From assembly GCF_001625195.1 (NCBI RefSeq), contig NC_054390.1, positions 1,178,001-1,242,000 on the forward strand: a stretch of DNA of 64,000 nt, given 5' to 3'. The position numbers were made by a program, and so were the translations under genes. Positions 1-12,409 of this stretch are shown piece after piece (positions within the stretch are counted from its first letter, which is position 1; every line of letters begins with the position of its first letter). The stretch comes from Drechmeria coniospora. Its lineage: Eukaryota > Ascomycota > Sordariomycetes > Hypocreales > Ophiocordycipitaceae. The notes beneath the pieces are model-generated. The model did no database searches. It was not told where the DNA came from and was given only the letters and a program-made list of their open reading frames with translations.

Positions 1-1508
1 ACTCCCTCGTCGCGACCTCGTCGTGACCTCGTCGTCCGTCTCCTGCCTGGCTGGTCTGTCAACCGGAGCACCAGCAAGCATCTCGCTTGTGCTTCCGTAC
101 TTGCGGATCCACACAAGCTCGTCTCCGCGAGAGAGTCTCCTTGGCGCCTCAACACCAGATCAGCAGCCAAGCAAGCGGACGGGATTGACTGACTGACTGA
201 CCGGGCTCTCGCTGGCTGACCGACGGCTTGACTGACTGAATATTGCCTCGCAGAGAAAGCAGCCGCCAGCCCTGTTTCGAGTGCACCTGTTGTGCTCGAC
301 CGACTAGTCGTCCTTGTGCCGCCCGCGAGCGACCCGCGAACCGGCCCAGCTTCGCCACCGTCCGTCCTGCGTACGAGGGCGAGAAAAAGACGTCTCGTCC
401 GATTCCTCTTTTTTTGCCTGTCCGTTCCGTTGGATCATAGGCCCCCAGCCTCTCGCATTCGCCCACGCCCGCGCACCAATCGAACGCGGCTAAGCGTTCG
501 CTTATTCCCTCTGCTGCAGCCAGCTGCTGTGCTAGTGCAGGTGAGTGGTACTCCTTGCAAAGTACATAGTACTCGGCTCGCCCGCCCGCCCCGTTATCCT
601 CTCTCTATCCACCTTGCCTCTCGTCGCCAGCCAGCCACCGCAGTTTAATAATAATTCCCAGTCGACGCGCAGTCCCACCGCGGTACAAGTACTTGGTGCA
701 TCCAAACTACGACCCCATTTTCTCGCTCTGCATTTCGCACAGTCGAGCACGAGTTACAAGTACGACGAGTACGAGTAGCAGCCAGCCTGACGGAGGCGCA
801 GTTTCAGCAGGCCCCCCGTCCCGTATCACGCAAACTCGTGCAGCCGACAATTAGCTTCTCCCCGAAGGCTCGGACCACTCGCTGGTACGACCTGGCCCTT
901 ACCAGACCAGGTAGAGAGAGACTTTTCCCTGCCCACCACCCCCCCCGGCGAGAGCTACCTCGTGCTCACCGCGCAACCAGGTAAAAAAAAAAAAAAAGAA
1001 GACATCCTTCGCGTCGCCCGGGTGCGGAACCCCGACAACTACATTCACCACCGTACGTACCAATTTTCCTGCTCTCGCCTTCCCCGTCCCCGTCCAACTC
1101 TCTCCCTCTCCCTCTGTCCGTCCCGTTCGTCTCCCTCTCTCTCCTTTCGTCTCTCTCCCTCCCTCCGTCGCGCGACACAGGCAGCCTCGTCTCGACCTCC
1201 TGTTGATGAGAAGCTCGCCGCGCCATTTTTTTTTCACCACCGTCACACGCGTCCCTTCCGCTCGCCAACAGGCTTGCTCGCGCTACACGAGCCGCGTCGC
1301 TGCAGAGCACACCCATGCTCGCGAGCTGACGGCCACAGCCCGCGCGCTCGTGTCCTCGTCAATCAGAGGCCCCCGGCCTGCCTTGTTTGCCTCGCCTTGC
1401 CTCGTTTGTTGTTGTTGCGCGACCACGGACCAAGGCGCCGCGCTGCTCTCTTGACTTCACCACCGTCCGACCGACCGATACTAACTCTCGTCCCGCCACC
1501 TCCAGATC
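1..1508. other. gene-free left edge, pyrimidine-rich leader of the Myb/SANT gene
   Basis: No supportable gene. The + strand is strongly C/T-rich, especially about 1060-1200 with runs of CTCTCCCTCT type, and there is a short GACT tandem around 187-201. This is what long pyrimidine-rich 5' leaders and core promoters of filamentous ascomycete genes look like, and the Myb/SANT gene starts right after it. Open frames here are short, overlap on both strands and are low in complexity. Transcription start sites or leader introns cannot be placed by eye. Confidence 0.5.
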
Positions 1509-3023
1509 ATGCAGCCGTGGCAGGTCGGCCCCGTGCCGGAGTACGTCTACTCCAACTCCACTCATCAACCCAACGATATACAGTAAGTACCTGCGGTCCC
1601 CTTTCGTTGTCCCTGGTACCTCTGTCTACCCGCCGCCCGCCGCGGCCTACCTGCCTCGATACCCCTCCGCCGTCCGGTTCCCGACCCAAGCCCTCCTCCT
1701 ATCACCACCCCAACCAAAGCTTGTCACGCTGCATCCATGCATCCTGAAATATCCCCGTCATTTCGCCGCCGCCCACCCCTAGCCAGGAACGTCTCTCCCG
1801 TCGCTCGCCGCCTTGGTACTGTTTTCGTCTGTCGACTTTCCTTCCACCTTCCTCCTCGCTCGGCTCCCTTCTCCCACCTCCCGGTCTCCCGTCGCCCGTT
1901 TTCCCTCCCCTTTCGCGTCGGGCCAATGTCACTGCCTCGGGGCAAGGCAATGCCGTCACAGCCCCGTTGATTGCCGCGGCGAAATTTCGCTGACCACAGC
2001 TCCTGAATAGCAACCACCCGTACCAGGCCGACATGAACCGCCGGAATGAGCGCATGGATTTCCCCTACGGAACGCCCCAGTCCAGCATGGCACCCCAGCA
2101 GCAGCAGCACCATCCCACACCCGTCCAGCCGCCGATGAACGTGCAGCCTCCGAACGCGCAGGGTGGTCCCCAGCAGGCCGCCGCTCAGGCTTCGGCTCCG
2201 TCGAGCCGCCAGAGGAAACGCCCGGCTCCCAACGCGGCCTCGTCGCCGGCCACCGGCGGCGCCTCGGGCGCCGTGCCCGCCAACCAGGCTCAGCCTCCGG
2301 CGACGCCTGCCACGCCGCAGACGGGTACTCCTTCCCAGGGGCAGGCCGCCGCCGACGACAACGCGACGCCCTCCTCGCAACCGCCCAACAAGAAGAGCAG
2401 GACCAACACGCCGTGGACCCCTCAGGAGGAGCTGCGCCTCAAGCAGATGCGTGACGCCAACAACAGCTGGGCCGAGATTGCCAAGGTATGCTTCCGTTGC
2501 CGAGCGCCCGAGCCGGCGTGTGGGACCCGAGCTGACCGGTGGCGAAACAGACCTTTCCCACGAGGACTGAGGGCTCCGTCAAGAAGCATTGGTACAAGGT
2601 ACACAGTTGCAACTCGCCGACAGCCACGCCCCCCCCCCCCCCCCCGTCCCCCTCTCTAACCGGCTATAGGACATGCACTACGCCGAGTTTGCCGAAGACG
2701 AGGTAGGTAGCACCCCTTGTGCCGGCTCTCTAGAGTTAGCTGACTGATGAGTCCAGAGCCAGGCTCTGCTGAATGCCATCAAAGAGTACGAAAACAACAG
2801 ATGGAAGGTGATCGGTCAGAAAGTCGGCAAGCCCGCCAAGGTACGCCATCGGCACCGCCTGAAATTTCCAAGCCTCGGTGGATAAGTTGGCTGACCTCGG
2901 ACCAGGCGTGCGAGCAATACGCGAAGGAGCACCTCCCAGGTGAGAAGATGGGCTCCGCTGACGTATGCTTTAGCATCATCCGCTAACCGACGCCCAGATC
3001 TCTTCTCCTCGAAGGGAAGGTAA
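1509..3023 (+). CDS. two-repeat Myb/SANT domain protein
   Basis: Probably a nuclear DNA- or chromatin-binding protein. Rebuilt exons: 1509-1582, 2011-2485, 2551-2598, 2670-2702, 2757-2840, 2906-2939, 2998-3023, giving 257 residues with all junctions GT-AG and in frame. Residues 33-150 are low complexity, rich in Gln, Pro and Ala, with a basic patch (RQRKRP). A first Myb-like repeat lies at about 158-199 (WTPQEELRLKQMRDANNSW, then TRTEGSVKKHWYK). A second lies at about 205-249 (ALLNAIKEYENNRWKVIG). The chain ends a few residues later. The start at 1509 adds a tryptophan-containing peptide joined by a 428-nt intron. A shorter start at 2033 is the alternative. Target genes are unknown. The Myb/SANT call is firm; the exact N-terminus is less so. 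Confidence 0.85.
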
Positions 3024-5050
3024 CTTCTCTCTTCGCGTTCGATCTGAAGGTCGTCTTGACATCGGGTCGCCTTTTGCGTTCCTCTGGTGCCGTGACGGCT
3101 GCCAGAATTTGAGGTTATCTACAACTGGTGGGGGAGGCGCCATCCAACTTGACAGCGGAAAACAGGCAAAAGAAAAATAAGAAAAAAAACTGGCGTTGAA
3201 GCAGCCGCTCAACCCCGTGCACCGCAACCTTCGTTTTAATATTTATATCTGCTTATGTGGTGAGCTTGGGTTGGAACAGTGGGTCGGAGAGAGAGCTGAG
3301 GTGGAAGACGGGCGTCCTTGCTGTTCCGGCGGATGCGGGAGATTGCTTTCTATTATCCGTGTTTGGTTCTTCTTTGTGTCACGTTGTACTCTGGTCTCCC
3401 TCTCTCCAAGCTCCTTATCGGCATAGATGGTTGTACCTTGGGCCAGGCGATGCCTTGATGGGAAAGGAGTCTGGGAACCTAGCTATAGGGATGCTCAGGA
3501 AGAGGCTCAGCTAGCGACTGCGGGGGGGTGTAGAGGAAGAGGTTGTAGAACAATTGTTTGCGACAGACGGACGGGACCCTGCCATGGCTGCCTGCTTGAG
3601 CCTGTTACTCTCGTGACCGATGATGTGGCAGCCGCGACGCATGCTGGAACTTGTGCAGACCTTGCCAGTCTTCCGACGAGGCTGAGGTCCTGAGCGACCG
3701 TGTGTGGTACATGTCCGTGTAGTCATGTACATGTAGGCGTGGTGTGTATTGTCGTACAGCACGCACGAGGAGAAGTACTGGATACATACCTTTACAGGTG
3801 GCTGTGGTATTGGCTTTCAGTACGTAGGTGTAGCATCATTCACATCTCCTTTGGGTGCGCTAAGTTAGTACTACTTACTGTACCTGCCAGCTAGGTTCTG
3901 GGTAGTATCATCCATTTGCGCTCGTACCTGATGCCCCAGTTCTATTGTTTGTTGTCACTGGTGGGCGTGGAAGTACTGATCGTGACTTCGATGTCAAGTA
4001 CTGCCCGACGTTCATGGCTGGCCCCACAAAGAGGCGCCGAGTACAGACGCTCGATGTACCCAAACGAACAACTGCAAGTACTTGTACATTTAAGAAGTGC
4101 TTCGTACAAACTGGCTACCTCGAAATGCTACCCCGAATGTACCATCCAAGTACTGCATCTCTGCAATGTACTTGAGAGTACATGTATGCGGATACCGAGC
4201 CACCTCCCTCAATGGACGAGGTACTTGAACGTGCGCAGTAAATACATGTACTGTACTGTACTGCACTGTACTGCAGGTGTACGGAGCACTCTAAGTGTAC
4301 TCCCAAGTACAAGTATACTTGTAGTACTCCGTACTTGTAGTGCATATGCTTGTATATCGGCATCACGTAGGTACAAGAACATTCTTGATATTCCGTCCAT
4401 GCCTATCGGTGGTGGAGGCACGTGTCGAACTGGGTTTGCACTTCAAGGCTTGTTTTCCGTGCCTCGTGGATGACGTTTCACTGCCCGGATCATGCGTTAT
4501 TCTGTTCTCTGGCTCGTTCACCTTGATCGCGGGCATCGAACTCTATCACATGCAGTAACTTTCCGAGTGACCTTTCCACCGACACACCGGTACATTGCGC
4601 ATATTCGCGGTCGGAAACTGACGCATATAATGCCACGTCTCATGCCTCGTGGCTGGAGCCACCCCATGACGAAAAGAATACAGCAGCGGCCGCCAGCGTG
4701 CATGATATACTTGGGCTTGATATCACTCCCTTGCCATGAAGCGAGGATTCGGCCGTGTTCGTCATGATGGTCGCTTGTCGCACCAAATAATCGCCGAGCT
4801 CTAGGGTAGCAGTGGGTGGTGGGCAAGTTCTGTAGTCCGTCCCTGGCCAACCCACTTTGAATGCCAAGACCCTCCCCCCCACCTCGGGTGGTGGTACGCA
4901 TTTCTTCCGACGAGGCTTGGGGCATTTTTTTCTTCATCAGTGCCGTTGAAAAGGCTCGCAGTCTGCATATCAAACGTTTGCCCTCCACCCTCAGGCTTGA
5001 TTCTTTCCGCGACGCTGCCGAGCACGGAAGAGCACGGAGGGAACAAAAAA
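3024..5050. other. intergenic region with a GTAC-motif island
   Basis: No gene recognised. From about 3690 to 4380 the sequence is dense in GTAC, TACTTG and TGTACTGTAC words, the same island sequence seen elsewhere in the window. About 4400-5050 is more ordinary sequence leading into the DBP9 start. Open frames are short and have no recognisable domain. Confidence 0.5.
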
Positions 5051-7156
5051 ATGAAACGAAAGCTCGACCAGAACGGCGTGCCTTCGCCCGAACCCAAGGA
5101 AAAATGTGGGAAAGCGGCAAAGGCCGCGGACGAGGAGGCGGAGACGACATTTGCAGACCTTGGCCTCGACCCTCGACTGGTGCAAGCCGTTGCCGAGCAG
5201 AGCTTTCTCAAGCCGACGCTCGTGCAGCGCAAAGCGATTCCCCTCGCACTCAACGGTCAGGACGTCCTGTGCAAGGCGAAGACTGGGTCCGGAAAGACGG
5301 CGGCCTACGTCCTTCCCATCTTGGCGGGCATATTGAAGCGAAAGAGTGTATGCCGTCGGCCGCTCCCTCCGTCGTTGCGCATCACTGACTGACCATGATG
5401 CAGACCGACGGCAGCGCAGTCACATCGGCGCTCATCCTCGTCCCAACCCGCGAACTCGCCGACCAGGTCTTCAAGGCCATCGAAAAACTCTCCTCCTTTT
5501 GCGCCAAGGATATCCGGGCGGTCAAGCTGACGGACAAGCTCTCCGATGCGGTGCAGCGATCCCTGCTGTCGACATCACCCGACATTGTCATCTCCACGCC
5601 TGCGCGGGCATGGCACAATGTCAAATCCAACTCGGCAGCCCTCGACCTCGGCAAGCTCTCACATCTCGTCCTGGACGAGGCGGACATTCTGCTGTCGTAC
5701 GGATACGATGAAGATCTGGAGAACCTGTCGTGGTCGGTGCCCAAGGGGACCCAAACGATCATGATGAGTGCGACCCTCACCGAGGAGGTTGACTCCCTGA
5801 AGAAGATTTTCTACCGCAGCAATGTGCCGACCCTGCTCGACCTCGAGGAGCCAGATGCCGAGGGCGAGGGGATCACACAGCTGGTGACGAGGTATAGACA
5901 CATCCACGCAAGCGCGCCCTCGCGCCCTCCCCCCCCGGACGTGTGCTAATGCAGTCCAGGTGTGGCGAGGACGAAAAATTCCTCCTTGCCTACGTCATCT
6001 TCAAGCTGCAACTGGTCAAGGGCAAGTGCATCATCTTCGTCGGCGACGTAGACCGATGCTACCGGGTCAAGCTATTTTTTGAGCAGTTCGGCATCCGCAG
6101 CTGCATCTTGAACTCGGAACTGCCCGTCAACTCGAGACTACACGTCGTGGAGGAGTTCAACCGCGGCGTGTACGACATCATCATCGCCTCGGACGAGAAG
6201 GAGATTCTCGGAAGCGAGGAGAAGGCCGAAGAGGAGGAGAAGGAGGACGATGCCGCGCAGGAGGAACGGGCGGATGCCGTGACGGAGAAGGAGGGCAAGC
6301 ACCCGAAGAAGAAGCGCAAGGTGACAAAGGGCGACAAGGAGTACGGAGTATCGCGAGGTAGGCGGACAGGCACGGCCGGATGTGCGATGCTCTCTCCCGC
6401 TGACACGTGCTCAGGTATCGACTTCAAGAACGTGGCGGCCGTCATCAACTTTGATCTTCCCACGTCGGCCTCGTCCTACACGCACAGGATCGGGCGAACG
6501 GCGCGGGCCGGGAAGGCGGGCATGGCACTGTCATTCGTCGTCCCCAAGGAGCTCTATCGCAAGCACATGCCGACGACGACGGCGACGGCCGAGAACGACG
6601 AAAAGGTGCTCGCCAGAATCACGAGACAGCAGGCGAAGAAGGGCAAGGAGATTACGGCGTACAACTTCAACACGAAGCAGGTGGACGCGTTTCGATACCG
6701 CATGAACGATGCGCTGCGAGCCGTCACCAAGGTCGCCGTTCGCGAGGCCAGGACGAGAGAGCTGAGGCAGGAACTGCTGAAGAGCGACAAGCTCAAGAGG
6801 TATGCCGACGTTGACATGGCATGACGGCGCAGACACGGTCGCTAACGGAAGCTGGTTGTAGATATTTCGAGGAGAACCCCTCGGAGATCAACCACCTGCG
6901 CCACGATGGCGAGCTGAGGACGGCGAGACAGCAGGCGCACCTGAAGCACGTGCCCGACTATCTGATGCCGAAGGAGGGCAAACGGGCCCTGGCCGAAGAC
7001 GAGATCGGCTTCGTGCCGCTGCGAAAGGCTGGCGGCAAGGTGCGAGGGCACCGGAAGGGGCAGAGAGCGAAGCGCGGCCCGGGAGGCTTCAGGGTAGGGG
7101 GCCGAAAGAGCGACCCGCTCAAGACGTTCAAGGCACGACGCAAGACGACGAAATGA
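5051..7156 (+). CDS. DBP9: ATP-dependent RNA helicase DBP9
   Basis: DEAD-box helicase of the Dbp9/DDX56 family, which acts in the nucleolus in maturation of the large (60S) ribosomal subunit. Exons 5051-5347, 5404-5891, 5960-6357, 6415-6799 and 6862-7156 give 620 residues, normal for the family. Visible motifs are the Q-motif region [11 protein letters not shown] (33-43), Walker A AKTGSGKT (76-83), PTREL (113-117), DEAD (190-193), SAT (221-223) and [10 protein letters not shown] (418-427). An acidic/basic insert at about 342-390 contains PKKKRKV (377-383), a textbook monopartite nuclear localisation signal. The C-terminus is a Lys/Arg-rich tail as in other Dbp9 proteins. Intron 3 (6358-6414, 57 nt) is a multiple of three and stop-free. 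The start at 5051 gives the usual Dbp9 N-terminus (MKRKLD); an upstream in-frame ATG at 4940 has no family support. Confidence 0.96.
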
Positions 7157-7314
7157 AGAGGTCGAGGGGGGCTTGCTTGATTCGCAGCAAGCAGTTCTTT
7201 TGCTGGTCGATGGTCGAGATGCACTGCAAACGATGGTACGTGCTCTCGCACACTAGGAGGAGGTACGCAAGCACGTACGACGTACAGCATATGCCTAGAC
7301 ACTTAATAAAGGCA

Positions 7315-7320
7315 CTGACA
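7315..7320 (+). promoter_or_regulatory. possible poly(A) signal of DBP9
   Basis: A perfect AATAAA lies about 160 nt after the DBP9 stop codon, at a plausible distance for 3'-end formation. Fungal signals are degenerate, so this is suggestive only. Confidence 0.3.
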
Positions 7321-7525
7321 GACGGTTCATATACTGTACGTGTTGTACTCTGTATGTATCGCCATTAAGTACGTGTAAACTACTACCTAGTAAGGATAGG
7401 TAGGTAATTACACGACGTGCGTACAGTAGCACGTGTGCCCAAGTGTACAGTACAGTACTAAAATGTACTCGGAACACGTGCATGTATCTGTACAGTGCGA
7501 GTTCGGTTCCCGCGAGGTATTGAGA

Positions 7526-7552
7526 TTAATATTAATATTAATATTAATATTA
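7526..7552. repeat. ATTAAT hexanucleotide microsatellite
   Basis: The unit ATTAAT (equally TAATAT) repeats four times or more without interruption in an otherwise GC-rich region. It sits inside the GTAC island downstream of DBP9. Confidence 0.85.
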
Positions 7553-9065
7553 CAGGCAGTCTGGGCATTGTCTATTACAAGTACTTGTACTCCGTACTGT
7601 ACACGCTGCCGTCCGGGCAGCCGCCTATACAGTATCCACACTCGAAGTCTGCAGCTGGATTACAGTATTACATGTACGGAGTACTCTGCACAACTACAGC
7701 ACCTGTACGGAGTACGGAGTAGTCTAAACAGCACCTGTGCATGTCCACGTAGTTATGAGTAGTCTGTCAGTGCAGCAGCTGCGGCCTGTACATGTGCAAG
7801 TACTTGCACAGTGCCAATGCTAGGCACTAGTACTACGCGGCATGTACAGCAAGTACGGGGGACGGCACCAACACTCGCATTCTACAAGTAGTACAGAATC
7901 GGTAGTCTGTCCGGTACAGCACCAGGACTTTGATACCACATATTGATGGAAAGTGGCCTGCGAGACGGAGACGGGATGGGCTGATGAGGCAGCCTATGAA
8001 GAGGCTGTCGAATGAATCTTCTCATTCGCCCAGTCATATGGAGCCCAGAGAGGCCAGGTATCTGTCATTTCGGCACTTGGGACTACCGTGCAGCTAGGTG
8101 ACGAACTACTACAATTTAGTGCAATAATGCGTACGTACAGTGCACGGGATATGCGCCATGTACATGTTGGCGTGTGTGCAACCCACAGAGCTGCAGCTGC
8201 ACGGGGGTACCGTGAATGTATAGCTAATGCAGGTACTCCGTACATGTAAATGCAGATGCAAGTACTCCGTACGCTGCGTACGGTGCGCGGTAACATATGG
8301 GGCACGCTTCACTTATAGTACATGTACTGGTGGGTTCTATCATCTTTAACCCCACGGCACAGTATTACGAGCACGGTACGGCACGAGCACCAGCGGAAGC
8401 AACCCGTACTTGTACTTGTAAGTACTTACCTAGTATTGAACACATGCAAGAAAGGAGCCTGCTGGAACTGAGCCATTATTACTGGGGCGCGTCATTATAT
8501 TCGATCAGATGATCCCCCCCCCCCCCCAGCGGCCCCAGCGGCCGATCGTGTCCAAGCGAGCTTTCTGGCCACCGTGCGCACCCCCGTCGTGCGTTGCCAA
8601 GTAAGTATTTCGGAGTACTCTGTACTCCGTACACCTGCAGGTATTACAGTAAGTACTTGCACTTGCACGTCTGTACTTACCGAGTAACCACGTAAGTAGC
8701 ACCAGGAGCATCCCTCCCTCCCTCCTTTTTCTCTCTCCCTCGATTGACGACTGGTCCAAGCATCACATCCCACAGTCCTTTGCCAGCGATCGATCTCGAG
8801 AAGGAAGCGGCTTCTCGTCGAGACCTCCTCCCCGTCACTCGTTCAGTTCAGTCAATTACCCGTCAAGCTTCCCATCACCGTCGAAGCACCCCAAGGCACG
8901 TCTGCCCCCACCTTTCACATTCCCGAGCAGGCGTTCGTGCGGTGTAACGAAGCACGAGGCATCCGAGACGCGATCGTTGTGCCACGGCGCCGCTTGTTCC
9001 CAGATCGCACCCGCCGCGCCGACGCTGCAGGTACATATTGCGAGACAGACGCTGCAGGTGCGCCG

Positions 9066-9160
9066 GTCAGAGCTGTCAGAGCTGTCGGAGCTGTCAGAGC
9101 TGTCAGAGCTGCCAGGGCCGTCACAGCCGTCAGAGCCGTCGGAGCCGCCAAAGCTGCCAC
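9066..9160. repeat. 9-bp repeat (AGCTGTCAG-like) in the CRH gene leader
   Basis: Degenerate 9-bp units of the type AGCTGTCAG / AGCCGTCAG run for about ten copies, about 260-350 bp before the GH16 start codon. One frame would encode a Ser-Glu-Leu repeat, but there is no support for translation, so it reads as leader or promoter repeat sequence. Confidence 0.6.
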
Positions 9161-9415
9161 AGCCGCAGACGGCGTATTCCTTTTTGTTGACCGACTTATC
9201 TTGGGGGGTTTTACGTACCGATTGACCAAACGACGACGAGAGCACGAGGGATCCATCCCCTGTTCACATTCCATCGCCCCCGACCCGCAGGTAAACAGTC
9301 GGACGCGAGACGCCATCCGGCCGACAACCAACCTGCCTTGGAGCTCCGAAGCCTTGATCGACTCATTCGTTCGTTCGTTCATCCTTACGACTCGCACGCG
9401 ATTCATCGTCCCAGA

Positions 9416-10969
9416 ATGTTGCGATCCTTGACGCTCGTCGCCCTCGTGGGCGCCTCCTCGGTCCTCGCGACCAAGTGCTCCTTGGGCAGCAAGTGCCCCG
9501 AGGACACGCCCTGCTGCTCCCGTACGCTCCCCTCCCCTCCCCTCCCCTCCCGCTCCCCTCCCGGCCGTGCCGGCCGTCTCGACCATGGCCGACTGACGCT
9601 TCCCGGTGCAGAGTATGGCGAATGCGGTGTCGGGGCCTTCTGCCTCGGCGGCTGCGATCCTCGCTCCTCGTTCTCGCTGGATTCGTGCACGCCCCAGCCC
9701 GTGTGCAAGGACACGACGACCAAGTTCACGTCCCTGGACAGCATCGTCGACATCAGCAAGTACCTCGGCGACCCCAGCCAGGCTGACTGGGTGGCCCAGG
9801 GCGAGCCGGCGAAGCTGGGCGACAGCGTCCTCCTGACCATGCCCAAGAACAGCGTGGGGACGGTGCTCGCCTCGACGACGTACATGTGGTACGGCAACGT
9901 CAAGGCCAAGTTCAAGACCAGCCGCGGCCGCGGCGTGGTGACGGCCTTCATCCTGCTCTCCGACGTCAAGGACGAGATTGACTACGAGTTCGTCGGCGTC
10001 GACTTGAACACGGCGCAGACGAATTACTACTTTCAGGGAATCCCAGACTGTACGTTTCCGCCCTGTTCCTTCCCGTCCATCCTTGCCTTTGCCTTGCTCG
10101 CCCCCTCCGATGACGCCGGCGGCTGACGACGAGGGGTCGCAGACCACAACTCCGGAAACATCTCCATGTCGGACACGTTCAACAACTACCACGAGTACGA
10201 GATCCGCTGGACCCCTGACAGGATCGACTGGCTCGTCGACGGTCAGGTTGGCCGCTCGAAGGAGCGCAAGGACACGTGGAACGCGACGTCGCAGCAGTGG
10301 ATGTTCCCCCAGACGCCTGCCCGCGTCCAGCTGTCCCTCTGGCCCGGCGGCCTGGCGAGCAACGCCAAGGGAACCGTCGACTGGGCCGGCGGCGAGATTG
10401 ACTGGAATTCCGAGGACATCCAGACGGCCGGCTACTACTACGCCCAGTTTGCCGAGGTGACGATGGAGTGCTACACCGCCAAGAGCGGCCCCGGCAGCAA
10501 CAACGGCGTCAGCTACACCATGTCGAACTCGGCGGGCACCAACGACACCATCGTCGTCGGCTCCAAGAAGACGGTGCTCGGCTCCCTGCTCGCCTCGGGT
10601 CTCGACATGGACAAGGGCAAGCTCTCGCCATCGGCCTCGTCGAGCGCCCGCAAGTCCAAGGTGACGCAGGCGACCATCCCCGGCGGCAGCGTCAACTCTG
10701 CAGGCAACGACCACAGCGGTTCCGGAAGCGGCGCGAGCAGCAGCGGAAGCAGCGGAAGCAGCGGCAGCTCCGACTCGGGCGACTCGACCGATTCCAGCGA
10801 TGGCGGCGACTCGTCGTCCGGAAGCACATCCGCCTGCGCCTCCAACAGCTTCAGCCAGGACTGCGGCGGCAAGACCGTCGATGGCAGCGGCGGCAAGAGC
10901 GGCAGCGGCAAGGCGAGCACGAGCGCGCTGGCCATGATCATCGCCGGCGCTGCCTTGTTCTGGTTGTAG
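9416..10969 (+). CDS. GPI-anchored Crh-type GH16 cell-wall transglycosylase
   Basis: Resembles Crh1/Utr2 proteins, which link chitin to beta-glucan in the cell wall. Exons 9416-9521, 9612-10049 and 10143-10969 encode 456 residues. Residues 1-19 form a signal peptide. A cysteine-rich segment follows (about 21-67, chitin-binding-like). The GH16 catalytic motif reads DEIDYEF, with E157 the expected nucleophile, D159 the helper and E161 the acid/base. Then come GH16 core residues (WTPDRIDWLVDG), a Ser/Gly-rich stalk from about 350, and a hydrophobic C-terminal tail (ALAMIIAGAALFWL) typical of a GPI-attachment signal. Both introns are multiples of three (90 and 93 nt). The family has several paralogues, so the exact CRH number is not assigned. 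Confidence 0.94.
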
Positions 10970-12409
10970 AGCGACTGCTGGTGGATGACGGGTTTGAGGT
11001 GCTGTACCCTTTTTTCCTTCCTGTTCGACGACTTCACGCCGTGCTTTTTTTCACGGCACACTGGCGCCACTAGGACGGGCATCGAGGGGGGAGAAAATGA
11101 GGCTGCTCCGATTTCATTTCGATTTCGGTTCATGTCTGGTGGCCACGTTCGACTGGAGAGTATCATTATTTCCGCTTCAAACTGTACTATTAGCGAGCGT
11201 CATGCTCCGGCATCTTGTACGTATGGGTTCGTAATTCTAGGCTTTTACATTGGACATGGCGGTCGCCCGTTGCACCGTGAACTACAACTAGACTCGTGTA
11301 CTCCGCACTGTATATGACGGACGCCTCCGCTTCATGTCAGGGGCAAGATGGAAGCTTGACGGGGAAGCCTGATGAAGGAAAGCCTGATGAAGGAGGCGGT
11401 CGATTGGAACCACGAGCGTCGACGGAGGAATTCGCGACTGGCTGAGAAGGGCATTGGCGTCGCGTCGAAATCGTCGTCGTCGGGGTATTCCTTGTTCGGA
11501 CTCGGGGCTCGGACTCGACGCTAGCGGGACGAGCGGCACGCGCAACGTAGGCGCGAGAAAATGCCGAGAGTCGAGCCAACAGGCGGGCCCCACAGCGGAC
11601 AGCGGACAGCGGACAGCGGATCAATTTTGCCCCAGTACGATTGCAGGTTCCGTGCATGTACATGTACTACATGTACTTACTGTATGTACTATACATATAC
11701 TTACTGTACTCCGTACATGTACAAGGACGTGCTTTGGTAATATTACTTGGTACCATATGTGTATTACTCCGTTGACCTACGATGGATGTCCTTAGGTGTA
11801 CTTGTCCTTACAGTACAGGCAGGTGTACAGCTAAGTACAGAGTACAGTGCACTCAGTACTCGTAACAGTACTTGTACTTGAACGTACTCCATTCATGATA
11901 CCTGCGAGGAATAGGCGCGCTCCGTCCATGTTCTCATTACGGTACAGTATGGGGACCTGCTTGTACCTAAGTACAGTACTTACAAGTACAGTGCCTGTGC
12001 GAACACACGGCGCAGCGGAAAACGTCATCGGCGTGCGACCCCGCGTCTCCGCACCGGGCGCGAGGCGATGCCGAACAACGGCGCGAGATCGAGATGGGTG
12101 GAAGAATATCCCCCTTCGCCATGTACATGTGCATGATAAATAGGCGCCTCGAGAACGAGAGAGATGGCGAGCATCAGATCAGCATCGGCAACCGACAGCA
12201 ACGAAGATAAAGACATCCCGATATCCATACCTCCCTCGGACAGACGACTCGGTGCTTCGCAAGGACGATAGTTGCGAACTGCTCACAACCCAACCCGTGT
12301 AAGCCGCCAGACAGTCAGCACCACTTTGTCAGCTCGGCCTTCCCACATCTCACAGAAAGGAAGCCAACCATTACACCGTATCGTTTGAGGCAACAAACGC
12401 AAACATACC
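10970..12409. other. intergenic region between CRH-type gene and NAD(P)-binding gene
   Basis: No gene. About 11640-12000 is a GTAC island (exact GTACTCCGTAC at 11706-11716). Around 11368-11400 a 16-bp word (AAGCCTGATGAAGGAA) occurs twice, and around 11595-11620 a CGGACAG 7-mer repeats. The last about 250 bp is the leader of the downstream gene. Confidence 0.5.

Larger units (their letters stand above)
7157..9415. other. intergenic region with GTAC island and CRH leader
   Basis: No gene. About 7240-8700 is a GTAC-rich island with exact GTACGGAGTAC or complement copies at 7674-7684, 7705-7715, 8233-8243, 8262-8272 and 8622-8632. It contains an ATTAAT array near 7526-7552 and a 14-base C run at 8514-8527. 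From about 8740 the sequence becomes a pyrimidine-rich leader of the downstream CRH-type gene and carries a 9-bp repeat block near 9066-9160. Confidence 0.55.

Noticed and set aside
8915..10714. 599-codon open frame on the minus strand over the CRH-type gene
   Set aside because: Antisense to a clear GH16 gene and to the 9-bp leader repeats, with no recognisable motif.
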